Part shown: positions 1-12,449 of the stretch, piece by piece | Layout: the number at the start of each line of letters is the position of its first letter | Numbering within the stretch: the stretch's first letter is position 1 | Assembly: GCA_015345905.1 (NCBI GenBank) | Contig: JADDTR010000018.1 | Location: 186,361 to 250,360, forward strand | DNA from: Aotearoamyces nothofagi | Lineage: Eukaryota > Ascomycota > Leotiomycetes > Leotiales > Tympanidaceae | Direction of reading: 5' to 3' | DNA: 64,000 nt | Notes under the pieces: model-generated | What the model was told of the DNA's origin: nothing | The model's input: only the letters and a program-made list of their open reading frames with translations | Database searches by the model: none | Program-made: the position numbers and the translations under genes

Positions 1-559
1 GCGATTCGGAGTGATGCTCCTTAATACGCTTCTTCAGATCTCGCTCTTGTGTCTGGACTTCCTGTTTAAAGTCCTCCAGGTACTTGTTCGTCTTCTTGGC
101 TGGTTCTTTCTTTTTGCTGCCGTATTTGACAGATTCAATAAAATACCTAGAGTATTAGTATCAGCAACAACCTCTACTCCCAATATGAACAAGGAGAGGA
201 AATATCAATTACTGGCTGTCCATGCGGGCCATGTGTTCTTCATACTTATTGGGCCTGACAAAGCGTCCAGGTTCGGATTTGCGAGCGGTATTATTTGCAC
301 GAACAGGCACTGCTGATTGCCTCATGGATAGCGCATCGCTTTCATCATCTTCATAACCATCAGTGACTTCATGAAGTCTGGCTCTTGCATTGGCCACCGA
401 TGCTTTATTTTGTTTTTTAGTATCAGCTGAAACAACAACTGTGATGCATCAGTATCACTCCACATGCAAAATTGTTCCATGTAAATGATATAATTGTGGG
501 GTCATTCAGGACAAGATATACTAACCTTCAGCCTTGCGCTTCATGGTTGTTTTGGGCAT
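1..559 (-). CDS. Hypothetical lysine-rich protein, 3' part beyond window edge
   Basis: Three exons can be joined: 526-559, 213-426 and 1-146, with donors GTTAGT and GTAATT and CAG/TAG acceptors, all keeping one reading frame. The protein begins MPKTTMKRKAE and runs off the left edge, so the C-terminus is missing. It is hydrophilic, with an acidic patch (EDDESD) near residue 35, a GRFVRPNKYEEHMARMD segment, and a charged, probably helical KYLEDFKQEVQ...RDLKKRIKEHH stretch at the truncation. A second ATG lies five codons downstream (MKRKAE). No known domain was recognised; the composition would suit a small nuclear or RNA-associated protein, which is inference only. Confidence 0.6.
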
Positions 560-1420
560 AGGTAGACCTGGTTGCTGTGGTTGTTAGTAGCTTGCCAGCA
601 AGGGTTACAGTCTCAAGGCAAGCTTTCTCGGAAGAATCCCCATCAGTTCTCCGCAACGAAATATTTTAGTCACATACCGACTATCTTCCTTCTAACCTCC
701 CTATTTCACATGCACATGACAGGGTATTGAAGTTGTATGAATGGCCCCTGAAGCTAGAATATTTTGCTCTGATCTGATTGACTTCTCGTGCATTATTATC
801 CTATGTATTTGAGCATTATTGTGCTAGCTTTGATCAACTTAGAAGACGCATAAAACATATTGAGTAGGAGTGATGGGATACTCGGAGGAATATGTTGTGG
901 TCGAATATAATCCTCTTGCCGTCAATTGGCAGGATTTTATAACACTTTCCATACTCTTATCTGGTATAACATTATACATATAACCAATGAATTACTACTA
1001 ATTACCTGTAGATACCTTTTACATATAGCTTCTCTATATTTTACGCATAATGTGGCACTCGATGATGGATAATTCGAACGCAAGTATTCTCTTATTAGAG
1101 CTATCATTGTCTTTAAGCAACATGCAGGTATCCTTTTTTCGAGCCTGGCTAAAGACCACCCACCAGTGATCGTCGATACCCAATCCTCTTCCTGCCGAAA
1201 ACACCACCTTAAGTGCAAATCTGTCTATATAGAGCCTTTTCATGAGATCGTGACCGCCTTCCTAGTGGATTAGCTATCATTTTGTCCAGTCGGGAGTGGT
1301 GGCTTTGGTAAGCAAATGCCTGTAAAATGAAATGAAATGCAAAGTATTGTAATGAGTAGCAGCTATAAGAGCCGCAGGAAACGGCGGACGAACAATACTG
1401 CAGTGGTGGTTGCTTCCCGT
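560..1420. other. Intergenic, no gene seen
   Basis: This AT-leaning gap separates the start of the left-edge gene from the stop codon of the PSP1-domain gene. The short open stretches here lack coding character. It presumably holds the promoter of the left gene and the 3' UTR of the PSP1 gene. Confidence 0.6.
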
Positions 1421-4264
1421 CTAACGTGTATTCAGTGATAGACTTTGGAAAGAGTTCATCCATGCTTCGTTGCCACCGGGATGTCCATGGCTTGGCCTAG
1501 CAAAATCTCCGGCATCATGAGCATGGCTAATCGCCTGGGGAGACGGAAAACGAGCAGGAAAATTCTGGAACTCTGTAGATGGTGCAAAGTTTGAGAATTG
1601 GTCCATTTGCTGCAGCATATTCGGAGTGTAGCCACTAGTTGAAACAGCAGGGCTTCGGGGAGGAGCTGCAAATGGGGCATATCCATAAGGAAAGCTCGGC
1701 TGTTGGAATGCAACCGTCGACATGGATGATCGCTCTTGGTATCCATGGCCCCCTTGTGTGGCGTTGCCGTATGCTGACTGCTCTTGCTGTTGCGGTCGTC
1801 TATCGGCCTGAGAGGATCTATTGACACCTACTGCTCCAGGACCAATACCACTAGGAGCCTGAAGCCCTAAACTTGGACTTGCGAAAGATGCTGGGTTAAT
1901 GGCAGACATCCAAATTCTCGTTTTATAGACCTTGAAAAGATCTGTAACCAATGAGTTGAAATTAATATAAGCATCCGCGAAGTAGTAGAAAGTAAGTTTC
2001 TTCCAATCCCTAGATACTGGTGTTAGAGATAAGAGTCCTGCCGAGTGGTGTTCTTGCGAACTTACATTTGAAATTCTGCATCAAGAATTTCCATGTGTAG
2101 GCCATGTTCCTTCACTTTCTGCATGCATACACGCTTTGCCTTGGCCTCGTTGCCTTCTTTATCTCGTAGAGCTTGGATCTCATGATTCTGGGCAAGACGC
2201 TTGATGATCTTTGGTTTGAGTTCTCCTGGGTTAGGTTCCTGCATGCCATGCTGACTCGGAGGCCCCATTCCACCGACTGCGCTGCCTTGTAGTCCATTAG
2301 ATGCGGCCATCAAACCCGCTCCCGTACCATCTGAAGTGCCAGCCGCGCCTTGCGAATACATCATCAGCCACTTGTAGTGTTCTTCTGCGTAGTGCTCTTT
2401 CAGCTCTTTGGCCCGAGCCCAGTCGACATTGTCTTGAGCGACGGTGCCGAGATCTGTTCCGCGATCCGCTTCTACAATAACAAGATCGCCAGGTTTAACG
2501 GACAATCCGGTGCCTTCTTGGACATAGAAAACATCGGCTCTTGAGCATTTAAAGAGAACCATATAAAGTAACTGGTTTTGACGAGGTTGTGGTACACCAT
2601 AGATGCCACGATGAGGAGATGGCGGCCGACCTCCGCCATACTGCGCATTCATTGCATATGACTGGTATATGGACGTGGGAAAAGCCGACGGAGAATACAC
2701 CTCGGGGTTCCGAGATTGAAGTGCGTTACCGCCGAAGTAAGACGCTGCTTTATTTCGTGGATGTCAGTATACTGCTCTCATAGAATTATCCCCAGAAACT
2801 TCTCCTAAATCACGAGATCTGACAAGAAATGAAAGAGGAAGTATTGGAATAGGCATGCTTACCATGTTCATTGACGGGGTATTTAGCCCCTTCAAAATAT
2901 CGAGACTGATGCTCCTGAGGTGAAAGGCTCTCTTGTAGTTGCGAAGGCAAAGATTCACCGACCGAGCTTACAGAACCTTGCCGAGTTGGAACGTCTGCGA
3001 AAGAGTGGCGTCTGCTCTGTGGGATGTCGGAGAGTCCACCGAAGCCGAGAGAGCTCTGCCAGTAAGCCTTTTTCACGTTTTCAAGCTTTCGGTTCTCAAC
3101 AGAACCGTAAGCTGGCCCTCTGGGAGCATGAGCGGTACCATATTCGCTTAATCTGCGCCCGAATCCCTTGTTTATTTGAAGCTCACTAATCTCCTCTAGT
3201 TCATCGATGGCATAATCGGACTCTTCTGGGAGTGACTCCTGAAGGGTATATTGATTTCCGACAGAGTAAGCTCCTAGAGAAGTGTTTGTCGAAGAACGAG
3301 GTCTTAGACGCGAGCTGTGGTAGTTTTGCTGACGAAGTATTGCATTCTCTCGAGCTAGCATTTCTAGAACCTTGGTCTGGTCTTGGAGTTGAACTCCCTG
3401 CATAGACCCGTTGGTACTCTCGTCGTCGTCGTCTTCAACTTCTTTAAGTTTCCCCAGTCCAACGCCGTCGCTGGACACCTCACTAAGCATGCTAGGCCTT
3501 GAGGGTCGGTGCTGTAGGCCGGAGTGTTGAAGTCCTCTACCTCGACCGTTAAATATAGGTAGACCCGCTACAGTAGATGCGCCTTGGCCTATAGCACTCA
3601 AATCAGGATCAAGTTGCCCTACAGAATAAGACTGTGACCGATAGGTCTTTGGAGTTGGATGCAAGGGGATCGCAAAAGGAATCGTTGTATCTTGCGGCTG
3701 ATCGCGGGATGTGGGAGGACTATGGGTGTCATTATCAAGGCTGAACATCCCATTTCCGCTCACAGTGTTCAGACTTGTTGGCGAAGGTAAGACTTCGGTC
3801 AACCTTGATGGGGGGTCTTTCCTCGGGTCGGAATTCCAGATTCCTGTGCCCCATGGAAAGGAGGACACGGAACCAGAATGTCCACGACTAATAGCTGCAG
3901 AGGAAGATGATGGGACGTGAGACGCCCAAGTGCCAGATTCTGCAGATGGAGTACTAGGATGTGAAGCTGTTGGGGACATGGAGTTGCCGGCAAATGAGCC
4001 TTTTCGTGGGTGGCCGAGAGGTTGAGTCGTGTCGTTTAGCCATGAAGCACGACGGACCGGCTTCTGTGGGGGGGCTGCTGAGATGATATGTTCCTGGCGG
4101 TGAGAATCACCCTCATCATCAGAGCTTGCTAGTGCCTCCGAATCCGGAGTTGAGCGCCTTCCATTGATCTTGTCAAGCAGGATGGATTGGTTGCTCGCCG
4201 AAATTGAGGTATAGGACGGCTGGGTAGTTTTGCTGGCTGTTGCAGCTTTCACGTTGGAGCTCAT
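1421..4264 (-). CDS. PSP1: PSP1 C-terminal domain protein
   Basis: Three exons (2863-4264, 2066-2744, 1421-2009) with donors GTAAGC and GTAAGT give about 889 residues. The first roughly 450 residues are Ser/Pro/Gln-rich and look disordered. Exon 2 starts the PSP1 C-terminal domain: LLYMVLFKCSRADVFYV, then a KPGDLVIVEADRG.DLGTV motif typical of this domain. It continues through KPKIIKRLA and, across the second intron, LTFYYFADAYINFNSLV, where the family has an FYY motif. A Gln/Pro/Ser-rich tail follows. Yeast PSP1 was found as a suppressor of DNA polymerase alpha mutants, and related domains occur in kinetoplastid RNA-binding proteins; the molecular role in moulds is not settled. The domain call is firm, the function is not. 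Confidence 0.88.
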
Positions 4265-6340
4265 GGCGCTATAGGGTGAAGATCTCTAGTGACCACTTAA
4301 TAGAACCTTCTAGGTCAGTACACATAAGACGTGATATGACGTTTCAGAAGCGTGTGAGATCCAACCACAAGCCAAGTGATCTCTTCTTCTGCCAAGAATT
4401 GACAAAGGATAGGTGACGTTTTGATTTTATGAGCTGCGGACGTATGCGATAGTTCGATCCTTGTATTGAACCGGGCGAAGTGTATGGCCGTACTTGATAA
4501 GTGAAGTGATGCTTGTGCTGACCCTCAAGTAAAGTCTGGGTTGGCCAGGACTGAATTAGCCGTGCCTATAATAAGTGAAGTGACGGTTGTACTGCTAAAT
4601 TGATAACGAGGTAGGAGACGCTCGATGGTGAGCCGTAAAGCCTTTGAAGGATTGATGCCTGAAGCAGTAGGAAACAGTAATACCGTCCGAAATTTTAAGG
4701 CAGAGTCGCTGGATTCTCTTTGAATCCGAAGCACGTCCAGGCTGGCTCCGGTGAAACACGTATTCTATGTAGATGATATAAGGGTTCTTGAAATCTCTTA
4801 ATTGACAGGAGTTAATGAGTCAAGAGATGACTGTATCGTCTACGTTGATCAAAAGCAGCAACTGCATAGGTCATATTAGCGACCATCCAACTATGGAGCA
4901 TATCGTGAGGAACATAATGCTGTCCGTGGAGAGCCTATAGGGTGAATGTGCTTAACGTCCTTTGCGAGAAGTAGCCCCCTAGAAATGGGTCCCACGACAG
5001 TGCAAGATGCTGATATATACAACTCCAGTAGCCACTACAATACAACCAGAGAGGTAAGTATAACTACTTAGTTAGAGCAGCCTTACTGGGATGGCACCAG
5101 GGTGTTTCACAACTTTGTGATCAAACACCTAGTCCAGCAGTTAATGCGTCCCAGATATGTCCGATGCAGGAAATCAGCTAGATGAGGTCATATGAACTGA
5201 TAGCTGCTTGGTTTCAATTTACCAAATGAACCTTTACCAACCTAGTTATGGAGCGAGCAGATCTCAAACGGAACAACGGGCTTGTGGGCGAAAACTGGGA
5301 AGACAGGTGTTAATACAAGTTCACGCCATGATATATCTAGACAGCCCAGACAAAAATGAAGCACACCTGCTGTTGCGCGGAGATGAAGAATACTCACAAG
5401 CGAAAAAGGGTGTCGTTGACGCCTCTTGAATCGTGTCCGGACGACTGAAGGGGGAATACAATAACGCAAGACCGCAACACTTATTACAATCGATGAATCT
5501 CTATAGCAGATATCTTCAATTCCCCATATGTGTATCAATTCTTTATCATCTACTCCGTCCAAGTCTCCAAATTCGAAACGGGGTCGTGTTTGTTGAGCCT
5601 TCTGTGGAAACGAGGAAGGCTGTACTCGCCCAGCTACGCATTGCCCATTGTCAGCACTCGAGCGATCGCGATTTGTTGGGTGGGCAAGCTGGCTTCAGGG
5701 AGACGATGCCGTAGAGGCTATGTCGTGATGGTGGCGAGAAAATGGAGGGGATGTTGAGGAGTCGAGGCGGGGAAATGCTAGACGGTTCTGCGGTTCTGTG
5801 TTTCTGCAGTTCGGCTTGGCTAATGGCGGCGTCCGGAGAAAGGGTGACGGCAGGGTGCAGCGCGACTCAGCGACGAGCGACCTGTGCTATGCGACTCGAC
5901 TGGTATGGACGAAGGGCGCGAAAGAGGATGGGCTCGGTCAGAAGATGAGGATGAGGATGGGGATGAGGGGTGGAGAAGTTGAGGGTGCTGAGGTCGTTGG
6001 AGGTGCAGCTGCAGTGGAGTCGAAGCTCGAAGCAGGAGTCGAAGCAGGCGCAGAAGCAGAAGCAGCAGCAGCGGCGGCGGCAGCAGATCAAGAGGCGCAC
6101 AACAGCAGGCGAGCAGGCCGGCTCAGTCAGTCTCCACCTCCGCATGGGCATAGCATGGCGCTAGGATGGCCTCTCAGCCTTTCAGAATTGGGATTCCGGG
6201 ATTTTACAGGGCTCTGGGGGGATAAAGTGGGCCAAACTTTTAGCTAAACGGTGCGCATTCGAGATGCGGGGTTTCGTAGCGGGAAACGAGGAATGGAGCA
6301 CACGGCGGGCTTCTTGTTGGCTGCTGGAGCTGGGGAGCCC

Positions 6341-6370
6341 GCTGGGGGGAGCTGGGGGGAGCTGGGGGGA
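6341..6370. repeat. Decamer tandem repeat, 3 copies
   Basis: Three perfect head-to-tail copies of GCTGGGGGGA, followed by a partial fourth unit, inside the GC-rich intergenic core. The purine-rich strand has six-G runs at ten-base spacing. Confidence 0.9.
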
Positions 6371-6713
6371 GCTGGGCAGCCCGGGGAGCCAGCTGGAGCA
6401 GCTGGAGCAGGCTGCTGGGGCTGGAGAGCTGCTGCTTCCCTGCTGCCGTCGGGGGGCCGTCGAGCGCTGGCGAGAGCGGGCGAGGTGCTGCGCAGGCCTG
6501 CCATTTGCGCGGAGCAGTTGGCAGGCGATCGGGTGGCCGGCCAGCACTGGGCATCCGCTCCCTGGCGATGCCCATGCCCGCGCGCAGAGCCGTTGAGGTG
6601 AGGGCGAGAAGGCGGGCCTGCCGGCTGCAGCACGCTCGGGTCATCGAGGAGTATTAATTGCGGTACCCGTACTACTGCTTGCTATGCCATGCTACAGTAT
6701 GCCAGGCTACAGT

Positions 6714-6738
6714 ATGCCATGCCATGCCATGCCATGCT
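6714..6738. repeat. ATGCC pentamer repeat
   Basis: Five consecutive ATGCC units, preceded by two copies of a related CTACAGTATGCCA motif. Microsatellite-like expansion in the intergenic region. Confidence 0.85.
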
Positions 6739-8715
6739 ATTGCACTGGCACTGGCACGATTCCCTGGGGCTTCCATCTCCCGGCACCCAACAGCTCCGCC
6801 GGCATGCGTAGCACCCTCCCTTCCTCCCTCCCTACAGTACAGTAACGAGCAACGTAGGTGGGCACGCACTGGCACGGTAGCTTGGGTGGGTAGGTACCTG
6901 CCCTGCCGCACGACGTAGCGAGGAAGACACGCCCACAGGCAGGCGTGGCACGACTGCGGCAACGCATCACGAATCATGAGGTCACATTCGGCACAGGGCC
7001 CAGGACCCAGAACCCAGAACCGGCCAGCAGTATAGCGTATAGCGAGCGTATGGCGCATAGCGACCCTACGGAGCATGCTGGCATGTCTGTCTTGCCACTA
7101 CTGATCACGGACGGCCCGTCGCCGAGATCAAACTCTGCTAACATGGCACTACATTCATCAGGCCATGCGACCAACTCGAAGCTGCCGGAGGATATGTCGC
7201 GCCCACATCTGCGCATACATACATGTAGCGGGCGGGATACCGCTGGATACCTACCTGCACTCCCGCCCTATACGTACAGAAGGGGTTGGGACGGAGGCAC
7301 CGGCACACTCCGTGCAATTGTGTAATTGAATAAGCTGTCAGCCGTATTTGGCAGCATCTTTTAGCATCTTTCCTCTCTTCTTGTACATATAGAGTTATAG
7401 AGTATATATCATATACAAGTGGTCGACATAACTGACACGCGGTTTCGTTTACTTATACGGGATTTTGTTTTTCACTGTCCCAGGTGGCTCTTGCAAACCA
7501 ACGATGAATGATAATCCTGGCAGCAACTTTGCTTACCTGAAGTATCTCCTCGCCATTCACAATTCCCCCATGCGCCCGCCAATCAGTGTTCAAACAAGGC
7601 AGACTTCCAAATGGCCGTATGCCTCTTGAAAAGACATGGCTACTGGGTGTACTGGACTTGCCTATCGTGCTATCCCCTACGTCTTGCATTGAGCTTAACC
7701 TCCTCGTCATGTAGAACAGAAACATGTATGCTCGAGTTTCCGGCACAGGAATAGTCCCCCGGATTCTCGTGCGTCCACAGCCATGTCGTGCATGCTAAAT
7801 TGAGAAGCCGCCGGACAGCGTCCCGCAGAGTTTAAGCACTCTTTCTTGCGGCACCACACCTCAAACTTGCCTGGGCACCAGGCCCGCCTGGACAGTCCTG
7901 GAGGATATACTAGTGCACGGCCTGTAATGTATTGCTCTTGTACAAGCTTGAGCTTAACGGAGGAAATATAGTGAATAATGGGGTCATCATGGGCCGGCAG
8001 TCATGTAGGTGTTGCCACTTAAATGTGTAAGAATGTAGACGCTCTGCACAGGAATCGATTTGTTTCATTTCTTCTGAAGAACTGGTGGCCCCTTACCACC
8101 CCACAAAATCTATCCACTGCCCTAACCTAAGGAGTAAACCCCCCGCGAACAACCATGAGTGATGCCCTTCTAACGTAGAGCAAAGCCCTGGTGGGCCGAC
8201 GACCACTCCTTATACTATTTTAGAACCAGCACGAGCCAAGTTGACAGACTTGGGCGCAGGGTCTATCAGTGAATCAACGCCAGACCTCCCGACTGCTGGA
8301 GCTGTTAAGCTCTACCTCGAACGCACAATGACTCTACTAACTACATAAGAAGGGCACGTAGTGAGCTTCATAGACAATGATTGATAGTTACTGCGCATAT
8401 GCCCACGTACATACATGCTGTATGGAAAAGTTGAGTACAGTTGAGCGAGCATGAAATTTCGACATTAGGGAACCAGTCATTCATTATCCCCGCTAATAAT
8501 AAAAAGCTGTAGATTATATGCGCGAATATTGCTTGAGGGGGAATTCAACACATATCTCATGTATGCATGAACATACAGCGGGAATCCTCCGATGGAAGTC
8601 ATCTATTCAACGCCAAATGAGTGAAAACGTAAAATCGTGTATATTGGTCTATTTTGGGTATTTGAATACATAACGGGTTTGCACTGTACATTAAACACCT
8701 ACTACAAAAGCCCCT

Positions 8716-9730
8716 TTAACCCGATACTGTGTCGAGACTGCCCTTCCCTACAGTGCGCGCAACAGCATCGGGCCCTTTTTGTGCCTTGAGCTTTTCCTCA
8801 AACTTCGCAAATTCCGATAATGCGATTTCCTCTTCTTGGTCTAGTACCTGTATGACACCTTTCACTTCTTCGATCTATGATAGAATATTAGGGAGCAACT
8901 TGTCAGGATTTTTTGAGACGTCTACTCACATAATGCATCAACATTCCCTCGATCCCATTCTTAAGAGTCACTGTACTAGAATCGCACGTCCGGCACGCAC
9001 CACGCAGTTTGAGCAGCACATTGCCACCTTCGAATCCGCGAAACTCGATATCTCCCCCGTCTTCTTGTATGGCAGGCCTTATTCGTGTCTCAAGTAGCTC
9101 TTTGATCATACCGACAACTTCGCTGTCATTTTCATTGTAACTGAGACTGTCTTCTTCAACCCCCTCTTGTTCCTTACCACCAGGCTTATTTTCCAAAATG
9201 TTGACAATCTGCTGACCAGAAGTCACTGCCTCTGTGATAAGGCTGAATACCTCTGGCTTGATATGGGCCCAATTGGCATCTGCTGCTTTCGTAACTGTGA
9301 TGAAATCGGTTCCGTAGAATACAGAGGTTATCCCATCGATGTTCATCAGATTTGCTGCTAGCGGTGAAGGATGAGGAGGAGATAGTGTGGAGCGTGGAGT
9401 CAGATATTCAATGAATGGCGAAGATATGCCTTCCGGAAGTATTGGGTGGTTGGGTAAAAACTTGAGAGCGTCGGGGTTTGGCGTATTCTCCGTTTGTATG
9501 AATATGGTCCGACTACCTCCAACTGCAGCAGCTGGACGTAACATGTTCGAAGGCTGATGCAGAGGTTGTAATGTAGGCCTGGTTCTAGCGTTCGATGCTG
9601 TCATAGCTGGCAATCTTGTGCTCTGGTGCATGCGTCTTGACGCTGCCGAAATCCATGGCTTTCTCAAAGTCCTTGTCGACCTTACAGTTGTAAAAAAGAA
9701 ACCTATAACCCTCGGAGTTGACGATGGCAT
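8716..9730 (-). CDS. NFU1: NFU1-type iron-sulfur cluster scaffold, mitochondrial
   Basis: Two exons (8874-9730 minus the intron at 8875-8929, then 8716-8874; donor GTGAGT, acceptor TAG) give 319 residues. A basic N-terminus suggests mitochondrial import. The Nfu N-terminal domain starts at FIQTENTPNPDALKFLP (about residue 80). The NifU-like C-terminal domain follows, with RPAIQEDGGDIEF and the cluster-binding C-x2-C in GACRTCDSS (Cys246, Cys249). Exon 2 completes it with an acidic helix EEVKGVIQVLDQEEE. Nfu1 passes 4Fe-4S clusters to enzymes such as lipoyl synthase in the mitochondrial matrix. It is divergent from the HIT-finger gene, only 232 nt away, so they probably share a promoter. Confidence 0.95.
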
Positions 9731-9962
9731 GATTGTGTGATGTTCGTCTTCAAAGTTTGCTGATCATAAATAAAGTCTAGTTGCGATTGCTTCGCCATTA
9801 AGGCACTTATCGCCTCCGCTTGCTACGATGACGCTATACCTTATTATTCAGCTTCGTCAATCCCTGCTTGCCACGTGACAACCTAATAAACATAGCCCGT
9901 TGACTTTCAATCAAGCTCTAACAGAATCTTGTAAACTCTAGGTTTTCTCCAAGAGAGAAGAA
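9731..9962. promoter_or_regulatory. Bidirectional promoter with CACGTG site
   Basis: This 232-nt gap separates the diverging starts of NFU1 and the HIT-finger gene. A CACGTG E-box lies at 9872-9877 in the context CCACGTGACA, the kind of site bound by Cbf1-like bHLH proteins. Use of the site is inferred. Confidence 0.45.
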
Positions 9963-10835
9963 ATGCCATTACCAGATCAAGGGCACAATGTTGAGGCAAT
10001 CCCCGTGACCCCTCTTATAGAGGCGGTATCTGCTCCCGGCACTACTTCTCCAGTGGAAGGGGATCAACCACAAAATGAGACTATGGACAATACAGCCTCC
10101 TCGGATGCCCAGAAGAGTACCCAATCGAAGATCTGCGGAGTGTGCAATAATCAAGAGCCGAAATATAAGTGTTCACGCTGTGAGGTGCCATAGTAAGTGT
10201 AGACCTCTGTTATTATCGAGGAGATAACTGAGTCTTCCAGCTGTTCTGTGGCGTGTTCGACGCTGCACCGAGCTAAACACCCGGCCGCCGATGAAGGTGT
10301 AGCTCGTGCTCCCATTGAACTCGAGCCTGTGGCATCTCAGAATGGTCAATCTGCAAGGCCAGTACCTGGGACTGTGTCTGCTGCAGGCTCGCGAAGCGCT
10401 TTTACTGTTCTGGAAGGCTCAAAAGAGCTACAGACACTATTCATGATGTATCCACGGCTCCGCTCTCAGCTCCGGGATATTCATGCTGCAACGTTGCCGC
10501 CGTCGGATGATTCGTTAACTGTAACGGGGAATTATGAGGATCATTACCAGTCTAGCAGAGGCCGTGGACGAGGAAGAGGAGGAGGGGCAAGGGGTGGCCG
10601 AGGGAGACAGCAGGGAGCGTGGAATTCTGACAGAGGTACCCAGGAGGGTATTGATGCTCTTAGTAATGCAAAACTCGAGTATGGCAAAGGTGGCGAAGGT
10701 ATTCGTGAGTACGCCGAGCTCGTGTTAAAGCTAGTCTCTGTGGAGGGTATTGACGTTGCGCGACTGGTACAAGATGAGGTTGCAGAGGAGAATGTTAAGA
10801 TTATTGCGCAGCTTCTCAATGGGGATAATTACTGA
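9963..10835 (+). CDS. HIT-type zinc finger protein (Hit1/ZNHIT3-like)
   Basis: Two exons, 9963-10192 and 10241-10835 (donor GTAAGT, acceptor CAG), encode 274 residues. The intron falls inside the zinc finger; joining restores C-x2-C...C-x2-C...YCSVAC...H...H, that is CGVCNNQEPKYKCSRCEVPY followed by CSVACSTLHRAKH, a complete HIT-type finger. This KYKC..C.V.YCS form is closest to yeast Hit1 and human ZNHIT3, which assist box C/D snoRNP assembly. The middle has an RGG-like run of Gly and Arg (GRGRGRGGGARGGRGR), suggesting RNA contact. The C-terminus, ending IIAQLLNGDNY, is helical. Subfamily assignment is inference; the finger is certain. Confidence 0.88.
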
Positions 10836-11773
10836 GAATACGACCCCCCCGGCGGGCCAATATCAAGTTAGATGATTATTCTCTCCATTGCGTATCTCTT
10901 TCCACTGCTAGACCATTCTCTCTCACTGTATGAGACAGCCAGTTTCTTTTAGGGCTCTCTACTCTGTTAAGCACCTTGGGCATTCTGTATATACGCAGGA
11001 GAGCTTATTGGCATAGACTTGTTATCAACTACGTACGGGCACAGACGACGGGACAATGATTGGCAGCGAGAAGCTGTCGCAGACTCCCAGAGTGATCGAC
11101 TTACTCAGCTGTATGCTTCCATCCGATCAAGGCATTGTCTCTTGTCTCTCGTTTGCCTGCGACAGAGCCACTATAACCGCGAGAATAGAGCAATAGCATG
11201 ATAGTCTCGAACCACACTCTTTCATGATGGCGCACGGAAAAGAAGGCTGACCTTGCTTCTCGTCCCCACGTGCCCGGATACCTGGCTGGCACAGGGATGC
11301 GATCGTCCCGGTCCCGGTTTACCGATCCCCAGCTCCCATGTCGCAGTACTTTAGCGTTGGAGCGCGGACAGCGGGAATGATGAATGGACGGTATACAGGA
11401 GAGCATAGAGGAGTTATCGAGCGGATGATCCATGCTGCCTTGCGAGCCAACAGAACCGAGCTCGGCCGGGCTATATAAGAAGCATAGGGACTCTCTCCCT
11501 CCGTACTGCACGGCTCCTCCTGCACTTCTACATCCCTACGCCGTACGCACCCACCCCGACTCGTACTGGATCCATTGAGCGTGCCTCGACCACGATGGGG
11601 GTAGAGATACCGACTTCGTAAACCAAACCAGCAGAAGCCCATAAACGTACCGTTACTGTGAGTGTGGCCCACCACCAGCTGCCCCGCACCCAGCAAGCTA
11701 CCTATGTATGTGCACCGCTGCATTGTACTCGCGAGCAGCTGCTACGCACTCCCATCGTTCGTCGTTTCTCATT

Positions 11774-11836
11774 CCTCATCCCTCATCCCTCGTCCCTCGT
11801 CCCTCGTCCCTCGTCCCTCGTCCCTCATTCCTCACT
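11774..11836. repeat. Heptamer TCCCTCG/TCCCTCA array
   Basis: About eight consecutive 7-bp units, mostly TCCCTCG with TCCCTCA or TTCCTCA at the edges. The strand is pure pyrimidine except for the single G or A per unit, so several overlapping open frames here are artefacts. Confidence 0.85.
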
Positions 11837-11927
11837 CCCCATTCCTTATTCCTCATCCATTCCTCCTTTACCTCGCACTACTTGTATTGTACAATTATTA
11901 TACATCCTTGATCGTTGCTTGTTATCA

Positions 11928-12062
11928 GGTACCTGAGGTACCTTAGCCTGAGGTACCTTAGGCACCTGTCTTACGGTAGTTTACGTACTTACGCAGCACG
12001 GACTAAGGCAGTAAATACTATACCATGGTACCTTCCCTGCCTTAGCACCTTAGCACCTCAGG
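11928..12062. repeat. GGTACC/CCTNAGG palindrome cluster
   Basis: Repeated AGGTACCT and CCTTAGG/CCTGAGG words in both orientations form a set of overlapping inverted repeats able to fold into hairpins. The densest part is 11928-11970, with another GGTACC near 12028. It lies about 0.4 kb upstream of the RasGEF gene. Confidence 0.75.
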
Positions 12063-12449
12063 TTCGCAGACCGGTAGCATGACACGCAAATAATCCTCGT
12101 CCCGAACTTCGCAAGCACCACTCCCGACACCACCTCCTCCGTCGAGACATCTACGACATATCGCGATTCCTACACTTGCGCTTGTTTCGATATAAACCTG
12201 GAGCTTCGCTACTGCGTCTTCCCTTCTCGCTATACTATCGCCATGGACGATTGCCATTAAGAATATTTCGTGTATTGGTCCACGCCCTTCCAGCTCCTGG
12301 ATCCTGCGGCGCAACATGTTAAAGAACTGCTCCTCGCCATGCAATCACCGACATCTATCGGAAACTGGCATATGAAAAATTAAGCTTCCCCGATATTTTG
12401 GTCACAGCCCAAGCAGCCGACTCAGATAAAGCTGTACATAACCCCCCCC

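Larger units (their letters stand above)
4265..8715. other. Long gene-free region with GC-rich core
   Basis: About 4.4 kb lies between the PSP1 start and the NFU1 stop with no convincing protein. From roughly 5800 to 7300 the DNA is GC-rich with short tandem repeats, and long open frames occur there on both strands in overlapping frames, as expected from composition rather than coding. The flanks, 4265-5700 and 7300-8715, are closer to average composition. It may hold the PSP1 5' UTR and promoter, or a non-coding transcript; nothing in the sequence proves either. Confidence 0.55.
10836..12449. other. Intergenic with repeats and palindromes
   Basis: About 1.6 kb with no supported gene between the HIT-finger stop and the RasGEF start. 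It holds a heptamer array and a GGTACC palindrome cluster, listed separately. A 100-codon open stretch on the minus strand (12042-12344) overlaps the palindrome cluster and shows no recognisable motif. Confidence 0.6.

Noticed and set aside
5798-6644. Overlapping open frames of 110-150 codons on both strands
   Set aside because: Frames overlap in all phases within GC-rich, repeat-bearing DNA, lack motifs and are simple in composition (Gly, Ala, Arg or Pro runs). Composition explains them.
6658-7325. Open frames in GTAC/ATGCC-rich intergenic DNA
   Set aside because: Translations are repeat-driven (for example CHAMPCHA-like) with frames open on both strands, and no splice-linked exon was found.
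11658-11946. Three overlapping Ser/Pro-rich open frames
   Set aside because: They are the translation of a heptamer repeat in each frame (SSLVPRPSSLV), not protein.
12042-12344. 100-codon minus-strand frame upstream of the RasGEF gene
   Set aside because: No known motif, overlaps the palindrome cluster, and the 5' leader of the RasGEF gene is more likely here.
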